The notes beneath the pieces were generated by a model. It was not told the DNA's origin, searched no databases, and saw only the letters and a list, made by a program, of their open reading frames with translations. The translations under genes and the position numbers were made by a program. A stretch of 64,000 bases of DNA from Camellia lanceoleosa (lineage: Eukaryota; Streptophyta; Magnoliopsida; Ericales; Theaceae). Each line of letters begins with the position of its first letter. The stretch's first letter is position 1. The stretch spans positions 2,108,001-2,172,000 of the forward strand of contig CM045758.1 of NCBI GenBank assembly GCA_025200525.1. The letters are read 5' to 3'. Shown in pieces: positions 12,685 through 26,200 of the stretch.

Positions 12685-12888
12685 GGTTTGTTTGGAAAGT
12701 TAGGTTAGCTTTTTAATTATTTTAATTCCAACTAAAAAGTTCGTTTAAGTTAGTATTTTTTTTTTTTACTTTTGTGAGAGAAAAAGTGAAATAATTATGA
12801 TTTAGATATGGCATTTTGTCTTATTGACTTTGCCTACTTTATTTTTTTATAAAAAGCCAAAAAAATCCACATTCCAAACGACAACTTA
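12685..12888. mobile_element. MITE-like element, same family
   Basis: The left end TTTGTTTGGAAAGT and the right end CATTCCAAACGACA are inverse of each other. The interior carries the family block GTGAAATAATTATGATTTAG and GGCATTTTGTCTTATTGAC. A poly-T tract (about 12653-12674) precedes it. No coding capacity. Confidence 0.6.
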
Positions 12889-13735
12889 GTGATATTCATT
12901 AGTATTTGATTAGTGATGGCCAACAATGTTAATGAGATTGTAAGAGAAAAATAAATAAAATGACTAATTATATGGCTACAATTAAGGAAAAATTATTCAT
13001 AAATCTCATTTGAAGGAAAGTTGTTTCATTTAGTCTTAGTGGTTTTCTTTCAAATCAGTTAGTCCCTTTTATTTTTGGTATGTTGCATTTCATTGATTTT
13101 GGAATTTGAGAGTTTACTTATTTGTTCTTGTGTGTGATTTTGTTTGGAATTTTTTTTCTAATATTAGGTGTGCGTGGGTAAGGTAGGTTTTTACGTTTCC
13201 ATTTTTCCGTGGGGATTTAGTGAAGTAATTTGTGGGTGGATGATGCTCCTCTGTTTGTGGTGTTACTGGTGTGGTGTTCGTTCATTTTTGTGGTATTCGC
13301 CCTTATTATAACATTGACATTAGTTAACATTCAAATGATTCAAACCGCTAACTAATACTATATCCCCAATAACCATAACAATGTCAAAAAACATGGACCA
13401 TTTTACGTGTACAAAACACATATTAATACAAACATCACAATGACAAAATGCAGCCAACAAAAATCACTACATTACACAACACAATCATTATTCGGCAATA
13501 CAAAATTATACCAACTTGCTAAATGACATCTATACCTACAAAACCTACAACAAAACAATAACCACACCACCCCCAGTGTACTCCAAACCCATATTACCAT
13601 TCATATACAACAACAATATGATGAGAACCTATAACATTACTGACCCAATATTACATGTAAAAATAGACAACGGTGTCGACAACACAATTAGAATATTTAT
13701 CAAAGAAGTAAAATAACAACATCAAAACATACACT
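12889..13735. other. intergenic sequence, no gene recognised
   Basis: The segment is AT-rich with a CA-rich, purine-poor right half (13400-13735). The small open frame at 13516-13716 has no recognisable domain and biased composition, so it is not called. Confidence 0.5.
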
Positions 13736-16166
13736 TGTCACGACCCAAACCCGCCCCTATGGGTTTAGCACCGTAACCGGCCAGTAATCCGTGATTACCA
13801 AAGGCCTGCTTATGAAGAACAAAGAATACAGAAGTTTGTGGAAGCCAAAACAAGAAATGAAAGATGTCCAATGAGTCATGACGATCAGTATGCAAAAAGA
13901 CTTTTCATAACACATTCACATTTGGAACAAAAGCAGTATGTACATACATCATATACAGGCATTCAGGTTAGGGACTAAATCCCTACCATAATAGTATAAT
14001 ACAAGCCTCATACAGTCTATACAAAACAAAAACAGAGAGGGGGAATCTAAAACACCCCAAAGCAGCCTTGGCTTGGCAGCACTTGGAACCTCGCAGTGAG
14101 ACACAATGGTTGGTTTGACAAAACAAGAGCTAACCCGACGCTCCTAGCTCCAGTCCGGTGCTTGGACACCTACATATATATATATATATAAACAGTGAGC
14201 TAAAGCCCAGTGAATGACAGTTGTGTAAAGAGGTTAAGAATTAATGTCCTTTCAGTATTTGAAACAGTCATTTGAACAGTATATCAGTTATTCGATCATA
14301 GCAGTCATAAGTGGTACATCCAATAGCAAATAGTACAGTAGGTCTTAACAGACCGAACAGTCAGTTAATGCGCATCATATTAGTAAACAGTGGCGGTTCC
14401 AAACATAGGAACCAACAGAGATCTCTGTGTGATAAGAATAAAGACAAAGACAATAACAAGAATTGCTATGGATGCCACGAATACAGTTCGCAAATAGAAC
14501 AAGCATTCATTCAGTAAGAAATATCATTTTAGAAAGCAATGCAGTAGATCATTCAAAAAATATTCGTGATTGAACATATCTTTACAACATTGTTACTCAC
14601 AGAGTTCTGGGCTACAGATAGGCTAGTGAGCGTCCTCGGATGCCAACCCTACACGGTTACAGGATGAACACACACTAAGTTGCACGTTTGGGAAACAATA
14701 ACTTAGTCCCTATCTTGACTCAGTGTGGTTCTATAGCATTATCCTCATTAAAATGCCTTAAACTAGGCCTAGAAATGCCTAGGATGGAATGAGGATGCAA
14801 ATATGTACTTTAAAACACTTTTCAAATTTTTGCTGAAACATGGGTCCCGCTTGAGCGTGGCTTTCTCCGCTCGAGCAGACATGCAGACAAAAGAGCTACG
14901 CTCGAGCGTGACTTTCCTCGCTCGAGCGGACTGCAAAAGTACTGGATGCACAAAATTTACGCTCGACGGACGCTCGACCCCCGCTCGAGCACGAGACACA
15001 AGTCCTCGCTCGAGCGTGTATTCTCTCGCTCGAGCGGACTGCAAACACATGCAAAGTACTGGATACACGCATTTCACGCCGAAGCATTTTCATTCAATTT
15101 GAACTCAATGAACAAACGCTGAAAGCGAGTTCGCTGAGCGGGATCCAAAACTGAATTGCCAGATTTGTCTCCAAGCAGGAAACTCAACATTTTAAGCATC
15201 AAATTTGATCCTTTTGGGCTAATTTTCTGGAAAACACTTTAAAACTCATAATATGACATGTTTCAAAGATCAATTTGCAAAACTAAAGCCCAAAGGTGAG
15301 TCAATTGAACACCATTTTCAAGTAAACTTCAAGAACAAAGCTCAAACATAACATGCATGTATTTAATTAAATTCAAAGCTTTAAATATATGGCCAAATAA
15401 CTCAATCATTCAAAAAACATGATGAATTCATGAACTATAATCAAAATATGAACATGTATGTAGCAAATTTCATGGGAAAGACCTCAAAACTCAAGAATGT
15501 GCACATGCATGCATGAATTTCCACTCAATGTAACACTTTAATGTAATTCCTGACCTTAAGCTCCTATTCCTCCATGAATCATGCAAGAAATGACTTAAAT
15601 TCACAATCAAGAAGATGAATTCCTTACTTAGGTCTTGAATTCAAAGTTCACAAGCTCAATTTTTGCAAAATCCTTTCTATTCTCTTAATTCTCCAAGTAA
15701 TTCTCTAGATGAAACCAAACTTCTCCTCTCTTACTCTCTCCTACGGTTCTTGGTCTCAAAATGGCTGAAGAAAAGTGTGTGAATCAAGTCTCAAGGGTGT
15801 CCTAACAAGTGGCCCACTAAATGGCAAGATGGTAGATAAGTCCAACTAATGTAATTTACCGTTATTTAATCTAATTTAATTGTACCAAATCAATTTTAAA
15901 TTAAAACTACTATAAATTCACATGAATTCTAATTAACATGAAACACTAATCAATTTCAGATTCGGCTGCCGATAAGGCCTTCAATTTACAGTTCAAACTT
16001 AAAACATGAACAGATCAATTAATAGTCAAACAGATAGAAATGCATTTAAACTAATACACTCAATCAATCAGTTCAGAATGTCAGTCAAATCAGTTACTTA
16101 GTCATGTTCAGTCACAGTTCAGCAGTAATCAGTGGTATTATCAGTAAACAGTGGTGATGGTTATCA
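13736..16166 (+). mobile_element. solo-LTR-like element B, TGTCACGACC family
   Basis: It starts TGTCACGACCCAAACC at 13736 and probably ends GGTTATCACA at 16166, the inverse of the TGTAACAACC start of element A. It is an uninterrupted family member (~2.4 kb) inverted relative to element A. It carries a (AT)n tract near 14170-14191 and an array of CTCGAGCG palindromes at 14850-15030. There is no gag or pol. A clean five-base target duplication was not found at these ends. An ACACT pair at 13731-13735 and 16192-16196 is an alternative, which would move the right end to 16191. Confidence 0.6.
14850..15030. repeat. array of CTCGAGCG palindromes inside LTR-like element B
   Basis: Within 180 bases there are at least eight copies of CTCGAGC or close variants, several as the self-complementary CGCTCGAGCG, spaced roughly 20-50 bases apart. 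Two sub-blocks share GCGGACTGCAAA. The region is much richer in CG than its surroundings. The inserted element at 6887-8807 has a looser set of the same motif. Confidence 0.75.
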
Positions 16167-17294
16167 CAATACCTGACGCCATTGCCCATTAACACTATCA
16201 CCGCTAATGACGCAATGAGGAGTGTACACATGCCGGTTATACATCAATAATGTTAACTCAACGACGGAATAATATAGCTCTCGATCCTAATTGTTGTATT
16301 GACATAATTGAAGATTTGTATTTTGAGAGTTTGAGGGGAACCGAAAGTCAAAATTAGCAACACAAAAATAGGGTTTAACGTTCTCAAAATCAAAAAATAA
16401 CAAACAAAGTAATCTACACTTATTAACATCGAGAATCCATGATGTTTCCATCTCTTCCGTTTTGATTGGGATAAAAGGAAAACAGAAAAAGATTATAGTA
16501 AGCTTTTTTGGCACAAACATAATTTTTATATCACTGAATCCCTAATTTACCCATAAAATTTGGGACAACACGCGCTAATACCATATATAAAAATATCATT
16601 ACCACTGAAATGGAACTTATCAATGCATAAAATAAAAAGTAAGACTAAATAGTTCAAAAGTTTTTAATTTATGATTTATTGGTGCATTACTTTAAAATTA
16701 AATTATAATAATAAAAAAAAGGAATAATACATAATAAAAAAATGGGGACAACTACATATTTTGTTATGGTGGATTAACCAGAGGTATTTATATATCGTCG
16801 GGCCAAAAAGGGAAGTCAGGTCACCATAATTCCTAAGTTTAAATGGAAGTCCTGTAATTGTTGGGAAACATGATAAAAGAATTTGAGTTATAATTTAAAA
16901 AAAATTATAATTAAATAAAAAAATTATAATTAAATATTTTTAAATTATTAAAAAACATATATATATATTATAAATATTTTCAAATTATTAAATATGTTTT
17001 TTTAACAAATTATTAAAAAACATATATATATATATTTATAATAATATGAGGAGTAAATAATATTACATAATATTTTTCTTAATTAATTAATTTTTTATTT
17101 TATTTTATGCGGACCTCTGTGTCTTCGTTAAAAATTTAAAAAAAAAAAAAACGAAAAGAAAAGAAAAGCCTTCTTCATTTCTCTCTCTTCAAACAATCCC
17201 GTCTCTCCGATCATCAAAACTTTTTTTTGTAGAGGTGTGAATTGTTGGAAAAGGGCAATAATAATAATAATAGTAGGGTTTGGGTTGAGCGGCG
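16167..17294 (+). promoter_or_regulatory. upstream region and 5' leader of the ARIADNE gene
   Basis: The first part (16167-16560) has no recognised feature. From 16600 to 17130 the sequence is extremely AT-rich with TATATA runs. A pyrimidine-rich stretch with TTCTTCATTTCTCTCTCTTC at about 17170-17189 and CCCGTCTCTCCG looks like a plant 5' leader. The AATAATAATAATAATAG tract and a TAGGGTTT motif (17274-17281) lie just before the ATG at 17295. No single TATA box can be chosen with confidence. Confidence 0.4.
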
Positions 17295-20200
17295 ATGGAG
17301 TCAGAGGATGACATGCACGATGCGAATGATGCGGAGTCCCTCGACGATGACTTCTACAGCGGCGAGACCGCCTTGGACTCTGACGACGCCGATTACGACT
17401 TCATTGACAACGATTCCGATGATTCCGACGACCTCCTCTCTCTTCTCCACCAGGTACAGTACCTCTTCTTCGATCCTCCCCAATTTACATCTCAATCAAT
17501 CGACAAGCGCTGTTTTCATAGTTTTTCTTTTGTTAGGTCCAAAAATGACACCTTGCTTCTTCATTAGGTGCTTATGATTATGACATAGAAATTGTATTTG
17601 GATGTCCATTGAGATCGTCTCATATTGGTTTTGACTCTATTCATGTCGATCTGATTTGTTAGTGCGTGGTTAGTTTAGTTTGTTCGTGAATAATAAGGAC
17701 ATTTCTCGATTAGTTTGATCGCCTTGATTCTAATTTAATTTTTTCTAGCTAAGCTCTCTCTCATGTTAGATTTGAAAATTGATGATGGCATTTGTATGTA
17801 TAGTTCATTTATTTGAAAAAAAAAACTGAAGTTAGTTATAAGGACCTATGTAATGAATATGCATTTTATTATTATTAAACACATTATTATCATTAACTGT
17901 GTCTGGCTTCTTGTTTCTTTCAGCAAAGCTATACCATCTTAAGTGAAGCTGATATTCATCAACGGCAAGAGGAAAATATTATGAAGATATCTACAGTGCT
18001 TTCTATTTCAAGGGTCGCTGCTAGCATCCTGCTCCACCACTATAATTGGTAACTTCACCACGTGGATATATATGATGTTTCCGTTGTCAAGTTTTATTTT
18101 GAGTTCACAGATTCGGTATCCTTTGTTTTAATTTACCTTTGAAGTTCACTTTTGCGACCTTTTTTTTATTTGTACTTTGTTTTATACATTATATGTTTTT
18201 ATGCATTTTGTTGATGTTCAAAGAATCCTTTTTCTCTTTGGACTCACAGGAGTGTTAGTAAAGTGCATGATGAATGGTTTGCAGATGAAGAAAAAGTCCG
18301 TAGGGCTGTTGGCTTGTTGGAGAAACCTGTTCCATTCCCAGATGTTAGAGAAGTAAGTATTCCACATCGCAGAAACTGAAGAGAGCTCCTTGTGCTTATG
18401 CATGACAGTCAGTCATGTTGACAATTATGTAGTTTGATTACTCTCTACACCATCTTATTTATTGATATCTTCGTTTGTGTGCTTATTTTGGTAGCTGACT
18501 TGTGGGATTTGCTTTGAAACCTATCCTCGTGATAGGATGAGTGCTGCTGCTTGTGGTCACGGTTTCTGTGGTTCATGCTGGCAAGGTTTGCTCCACTTCA
18601 TGTTTACCATACTCCATTTATCTTTTTATTTTTTAGCACTCGCAAAGCTATTTGGTTCCAATTTGTATTATGAACACCCTTCCCTTTGCCATATAGTTAA
18701 AAAGCAAACCATTTTGAAACCACCTGCAGTTTTTTCTTCCTGGTATCACTGTTAATAACCTAATATCATTTTTTAAACAGAGTCACTTTATTTAGCCTAA
18801 TCCAGATTTAAGTGTCAATATGCTGATTTCTAGTCCTACCAAAGCTGGCCAAAGATTTATTCTTTCTTGGGGCATTGATTGTCTCAATCATAATAACGAT
18901 TTGGCACCTTTTTGGCATCCTACTTGTGCTGGCTACTATAGCTTAGAAGCAATAAGGCTAGAGCAAAAGAAAAGTAATGATGGTGTGGATCTAGCGAACT
19001 CTTGCCCCATGAATTTCAGATGTTTGGAGTTTGCAAGAATGGCAAATTGTCTATTTGTATTTGTGGGTGTAGGCATGTTCATAGCTAATGGGTAATACAT
19101 GTAGGATGTTCTGTGAGGAACCTGAATTTTTGTAGGAGCTGAATAGCCCATTGAGAGAGAGAGGGAGGGAGAGAGAGAAGTTGGCCCAGGGGCAAGGTGG
19201 CTATCACCCCTCACAAGGGAACGTGTGGCCTTGTGTGTGGGCCCCACACTTCTAGTCGGGTTCAACTCTGATACCATTTATCATGACGAAGCTTTTATAG
19301 CTGAAATTTCTCTAAAGTGCTAGAGCCTGGAGCTATAAATTTTGAAAATGGGGGCAATAAGATGGATATCCAATGGGTTGGAAGAATGGAGGAATGAAAT
19401 TTCGATGCTTTCAGGGCTTTAGCAGCATAGGAATTCAATGGCTGATAGTTGTTTAATACTTGTCTGTTCCAATATTCTCATTCTTGCCCTTTTCGTGAAC
19501 ATCTTGAATGAAGGAGTGCATGAGAGTTCTCGTTCTTGCCCTTTTCCTGCTATTGCTTTCTTTTTATTGTTTCTTTAATTATTTTTTGTTTTATTGGTTT
19601 ATCTATTGTTTTTCTGATCATCTGTGTGGCAACATATATTGCAACATGTACTGGTTTTTATCATTATTTCTTTTTTGGAATGAATATCCTCTTTTAGTTT
19701 TCAGTTCATGTTCAGTTTTCATGTATTTTTTATTTTCTTGGTTGCAGGTTATATTAGCACTGCCATTAATGATGGTCCAGGATGTTTGATGCTACGATGT
19801 CCTGATCCATCTTGTCGTGCTGCTGTCGGTCAAGACATGATTAATCTATTGGCTTTTGCGGATGACAAAGAGAAGTATAACCGTTACTTTCTCAGATCAT
19901 TTATTGAAGACAATAGGAAGGTAATTTGATATGAAGCTTTGCACAGAACAAATTTTTATACAAGTAATAACTTAAATTCATTAGAAGGCACCAAAAATGG
20001 GAGTGCGACCTGTGCACATGGTGTATACAGTTGAATACTGCCTATTTGGTTGTATTTTCATTTAATGTTTTATGTTTTATATTTAATGTTTTATGTTTTC
20101 ATTTTCCGGAAAACATATGTATTTGGCTAACTATTTAAAAAAAAAAAAAAAATCAGAAAACAACTCACTTTTTAAGAAACACCAAAAAGTGGTTTTTGAA

Positions 20201-23200
20201 TTTTCAAAAATTGTTCGCACACAACAATGAAAATGATGGTTGTTTTTGTTTCCAAATACATAAAAACAAAAGCAAATAAAACGAAAACACAACCAAACAT
20301 GTATATACTCCAATAAATTCTCTATACCTGCAAGACTACGAGGACATACAAATACCCCATAGAGTCAAGAAAAGAGATAATTGAAAAAAAAGAAAAATCT
20401 CCTTAGCCAAAAATACATGGAAATTTAATCAAGCTCTCCACACCTTCAAAGTTCTTCTATTCTTCTCCCTCCAAATGCTGCGCATCAAATATAACAGAGC
20501 AACAACCTCTAATGATTTGCCTCAGAATAATGATTTGTGCTAAAATTTTTGTAGTTGCTTGTATCATAACCATCACTATTCACTGTAGAATGGTCATTTG
20601 GCAGCTTTGTCTTTAGTAGTGGCTGTAAAGTTACAAAATCATGAATCTTGTTACTGTATTTTCCATGCATTCTCTGCCTTCTAAATTTATATAATTTTCA
20701 TGGTTTATTCTGTAGACCAAATGGTGTCCTGCTCCTGGCTGTGATTATGCTGTGGATTTTATTGTTGGTAGTGGAAGCTATGACGTTACTTGCCGCTGTT
20801 CATACAGCTTTTGCTGGAATGTGTGTATGCTTTATTTGGTTTAAATTTTTTACACCCACATTCACTCACCTGTGGGGCCTGTTTCCTTCCACTGGCCAGT
20901 GGCCACACACCCTTAATCAATGAACTATTTTGATTACACGACTTTGTGTTTCCAGTGTACGGAGGAAGCTCACCGGCCAGTTGATTGTGGTACTGTGGCT
21001 AAGTGGATTTTGAAGAATAGTGCCGAGTCTGAAAATATGAATTGGTATTGTATATGAATATGATCTCAGAATATTAAGTTACTATTTGTCGTTTTGTTTT
21101 ATGTTTTGGCTATTAAACTGATGGTGCAGAAAAACTTAACAAATCAGGAAAAGGCATATTTCTTTTTGATCGGCGTGAAAAGACATTTATTTAGTCATGA
21201 GTGGTGTATGTTTGAAAAAATGCTCATAGTGGAACTAGACTTTGCAAAATCCAATGAATCAACCACTATTCTTGTTGTAGTGTAGTAAGCACTTTTAATT
21301 TATAGGGTGAACCTATCGCGGGGCAATTTTTGTGTTTACCGAAATGGCCATATGTGATCCATGACGAAATCTAATCAAGGGACAGTTTTTTTATGGACAT
21401 TTTGTCCTCCTTTGGTCCTTTTGTACTTTTGTTTTAATCTTTATTACTAATATAATTTATTTTTTGCTCATCAAAAAAATAAACCCACATTATTTTGTTT
21501 TTAATTATTGGCTCAAGTTATTTTCTTCAACCTTGTGAGGTGTTTTATACATGTCTAAGGTTGGGATAAGTGTCTTTGAGCATTTGAAGCATCTTACTCT
21601 AAAACATTAAAATAATAACATGACAGGTGTGGACGCATGTTTCACACATATTAGGGTGTCGTTGACAAGTGTTGGTGTACGACACAAACACGACACCTTC
21701 TTAGAAATGTTTGGTAGTGTTTGGTTTAATTTTTAAATTAACTTTTGGATTGAAAAATCAAAAAATATGTTTGGTTCACGATTTTTGAAAATTGTTTTTT
21801 CTCTCCTCTCCCTTTCTTCTCTCTCTCTCTCTACACATCAATCAGTCACTTTTTATCTCTTCTCTCTCCTCTCTCATTCTCTCACATTCTACACATCAAT
21901 TAATCAATTTTTCTCTCACATCCATCTATTCAACTCAAAAAAAATAAAAATCTACAAATCATTCCAAAATTATTTTCAAAACTAATAACCAAACAAGTTT
22001 TCAATTTTCAAAACTCTTTTCAACACTTGGCTATCAAAATACAACTTAAAACTCAAAACTCTTTTTAAAAACTAAACCAAACGGATTATTTGTGGTTCTT
22101 AGCTAAAAGTGCATTGATTGCATTCCTCTGATTTGCTGGATGCTGGTTAGTGGTCAATGCCCCTTTCATGCTAGAATGATTTTCCTGAATGAAGCTTAAG
22201 AAATGTCGTTGATGGCTGTTAGTGTGTGACTGACCAGTGTTGGTGTACAAACTAGACACAAAACCTTCTTAGAAATGTTTGTGCTTCTTAGCTAAGAAGT
22301 GTGTTGATTGCATTCCTCTAATATGCTGGACGTTGGTTATTTGTCAGTGTTCCTCTAAGCTACAAGTTCAAAATTTTCTAGATACTTGCACTTAAAAAAA
22401 TTAATTTATATAATTATGTCATACTAAATTATGTTACTGTGGCAACATTTCAGGATATTGGCTAATTCCAAGCCTTGTCCTAAGTGCAAGCGGCCGATTG
22501 AGAAGAACCATGGTTGTATGCATATCACATGCACGCCACCTTGCAAATTTGAGTTTTGTTGGTAAGCTATTTTAAATAGACAGCACGCATCCATTTTGTA
22601 GTTTTTAGTGTCGGTATTACTGTTTGTAGAAGCTTTTCTGTCCCATGAACTCCTGGATACTAAGGTTCCATTCAGTTGTCTGGAATACTATTCGTGAAAA
22701 TGTTTTGTGGGAAAAATGAATTGAAGGAAAGAAAAAGAAATACAAATGATTTACTTTTCCTTTTATCATTCAACTGAAAAGAAAGTATATGTACAAAAAC
22801 TTTCCTATAATGTGTAACACACATGCTGGAAAGGAAAACAGTTTTTTAATTTCCTTTTACTTTCTTTCCTGTCAATTGAAAACAGCCAAAAGGAGAATGT
22901 TTTGTCAACATCATTCCAATTTCCTGTCCTCTCTATAGAAACTCTCTCTTGTAGACTTTTTTATAGCTGTTCTTCTTAGGCCATGACATTTGATGATATT
23001 CTTTCAGGCTCTGCCTTGGTCCATGGTTAGATCATGGTGAGAGAACAGGTGGCTTCTACGCGTGCAATCGTTATGAGACAGCAAAGCAAGATGGAGTGGT
23101 AACATAATATAGTTTGTTGCATTGGTCTGACTTGTGCAAGTTTTACACCAATGGCACTAATCTAATATAGGTGGAACTGTAATGGAATAAATTTTCTGTA

Positions 23201-26200
23201 TTTATTTAATATATTTTGTTGCTTGCAGTATGATGAAACTGAGAAACGAAGAGAGATGGCTAAAAACTCTTTAGAAAGATATACCCATTACTATGAAAGA
23301 TGGGCTACTAACCAATCGGTAAATAGAGTGTTAACTCATGACTTTTTGTATCTTGTTTTGCTGAATTTTAAGGAAATTGTGTAAAATGGTGTTTGATGAA
23401 TACTAATGTGGGGGGAGGATACCAGACTTGTAAATTGTTATTTTGTTTTCAAATAAATTCAAACAAGATTGAAAATTTGATTAAAGTAATTAATGGCATT
23501 AATGGATGGGACATAGTTTTCAGCAACCTTATTTGTCACCATCAACTCCACATTGTACGATCTTCCGTTCGAAGAAACAATCTTGTATTTGTTGTAATTG
23601 TTGATCTGGATCTCATTGACAATGATACCTCTAGAGCTTATTGAGGCTCTAAATAGCATAGACACAAGTCCCACGCATGTCCGTGCGTGGGCTTGAATCA
23701 AACATTGACAAGCAACACCTCCAATAAACATGTCCGACACTTGTTACGATTCTTAATTTTTTTTATCTGATGGATCGATAATTTTCATGTGGTTGTTCTT
23801 ATATTAGTTTTGACATCTTAGAATTTAATTTAGTATGGTTGCTTGACTTGTTCACTAATTTTTAAAATTGAATCCTTTTTTTCTTTTTCTTTTTTCTTTT
23901 TGCAGTCTAGGGAAAAAGCGCTTGCAGACCTGCAGCAGATGCAAACTGTGCATGTAAGAATTATTTTCTAATATGATGCAGTTTTCTCCTGATTAGTGAT
24001 ACAGTACAATCTAACTATTTTTCCATCACTTAATCATGGATGATTTTGACTTTTGAAGGTGGGTTACAATTTTATGCTGATTGCTCATGTTCGCTGGTTG
24101 TCTATCATATGTCTGTTTCATATCATATTTTGTGTCCCCTTGATGGGGAACAAGAAGGAATTGGATGATGAAATATTAAAGATTAGGGATTTAATAATTA
24201 ATTTTTGCAGTATATTATATTTTGATTTATTGAGTTTTATTTTTTTTTCTTTTAATTAGCTTTTCCTTGGATGCCTATAAATAATAGGCTTTTATGTAAT
24301 AGGTTTTGGTAGACTATGAGACTGAATTGAGCTTTTGACATTGAGATCTAAGAATTAGGGGTCATTCGATTTGGCTGCTCCATTCTGGCTGGATGTCTGG
24401 CATCACCCCTCCACCTAGAGCATTGGAAATAAAATATGCATGCCTTCCTAAGACCATCTGTCTTCACCCTACATGTGGTGTGTCAAAAAGGGACCCTTTC
24501 TAGCCTCCTGAATTTTGTTACATGCAACTAGGCTTATATTGTAAATTTTGTTTTGATGTAGGATTAAGTTATTATGCTTGTCATGTTGTTACCTAAATGT
24601 GAGATTTTAATATTATTTGTTTGTGTCTGGTTTTTAAAAAAGACATTTTAAAGTCAATTCCACCATTCATACGCTAAAAATGTATTTCTGTTGCAAATTA
24701 GCTGTGTGTCTGGATGAGGGATTTGGAGAGCTGCCTCAGATTTAAAATCATTTTTTTTAAGTGGGAATTTTAAAGTTATTAGTACACATTTGAAATCCTC
24801 TCGAAAAGGTGTTAGTTTAAAGTTCTTAAAATCAAATAATTGGTAACACACGTACTATTGACCATAATAAGAACACAACGATTGTATTACTTGTTGCCAT
24901 GAACACAACACCTTTCCACCACACTGCTACTGCCACCATATTACCACTGTTTGTGGTACACTTGCTATTACTGTTACTAAGAACACTGCCACAAACACCA
25001 CTACCAACACTACATTGCCATTGGCCAACATCACCTCTACCAAGAGCAGCACATGACTACCACTTGCCCTTTGCCATTGTTGGCACTTCATAATCACCAA
25101 TCAACAATTTATACAGGCATATGTCATCACCATTTATAACAGAATCACTATTATTGTAAATTTCATTCATTGGATTTGTTAAACTCATCCTAACAATAAA
25201 ACTTTTTAAAATGGAGATATTATTATTTCGTTTCATCTGGGATCCCTTAATTTTGAAATTTCTTCAGAGTTACAAATGCTCGGTCCATATGCACTCGAGG
25301 AGTTCAATAAAGCATTTGTATGAGCATTTTAATTCGAGAGGTCTGCTTGCCACTTTTTTAAAATGTAGTCTATCAAGGTTTCTGGAAAAGTATTTTAATT
25401 CGAGAGGTCTGCTTGCCACTTTTTAAAATGTAGTCTATCAAGGTTTCTGGAAAAGTACTTTGCCAAGGCTGTCGTCATCAATTCTGCTTACGACTACAAA
25501 CATGAGTTGCATTTGTTTCTTCATATAGTGTGGCAATTTTTGAGTCATCTTCAAATTTTAGATCATCTACGAGATCATTCTCATGTATGTATTTAGATTT
25601 ATGTTCATATATGTGTATATGTGTTATGTTGGACTGAATACGGGCTACTCAATTGTCTGACCTGTAGTTGATCCAATCATCCTTTAAACTGCCATAAGTG
25701 GGTTGTTCTGGTTTACTAACTACCAACCCAATCTGAAAATGCCCAAGTCTGCCCATGTACGACCTCTCTATTACAAAAAAATATGGAAAAAAGACGATTA
25801 CAGAAAAAACTGAAGACTGCTTCCTTACTCTCCCATCGGCTTTCTTCACAACAATTATAAATTTTCTGATACGGATTATCTTTGCTTGATTCTGGACCCT
25901 ATTGAGAGAAAAGGGTTGGGGTGGGGCATGGTTGAACATTCAACGATTGTAGTATTTGATTACTGGTCTTGCCTTAGCCATCAGATATTGGTATGCTCTT
26001 TAATTTGATTTCAGAAAACATTGATTATTATCTATAATTTTGCAGCTTGAGAAGCTGAGTGACAAACAGTGCCAGCCTGAATCGCAACTTAAGTTCATAA
26101 CAGAGGCCTGGCTACAGGTAAATTATTTTTAACTGGTTTTACTCATGAGGCTTTCTCTCATTGCATTTATTGTGTTTGCAGATAGTTGAATGTAGGCGGG

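Noticed and set aside
14769..15102. Overlapping ~100-codon frames on both strands
   Set aside because: They are produced by the CG-rich palindrome array in an LTR; no domain and symmetrical on both strands.
19200..19290. Sequence resembling a copia primer site (ACTCTGATACCAT) in ARI intron 4
   Set aside because: The motif is present, but no LTR pair or coding remnants lie around it. At most an old fragment, so not listed as an element.
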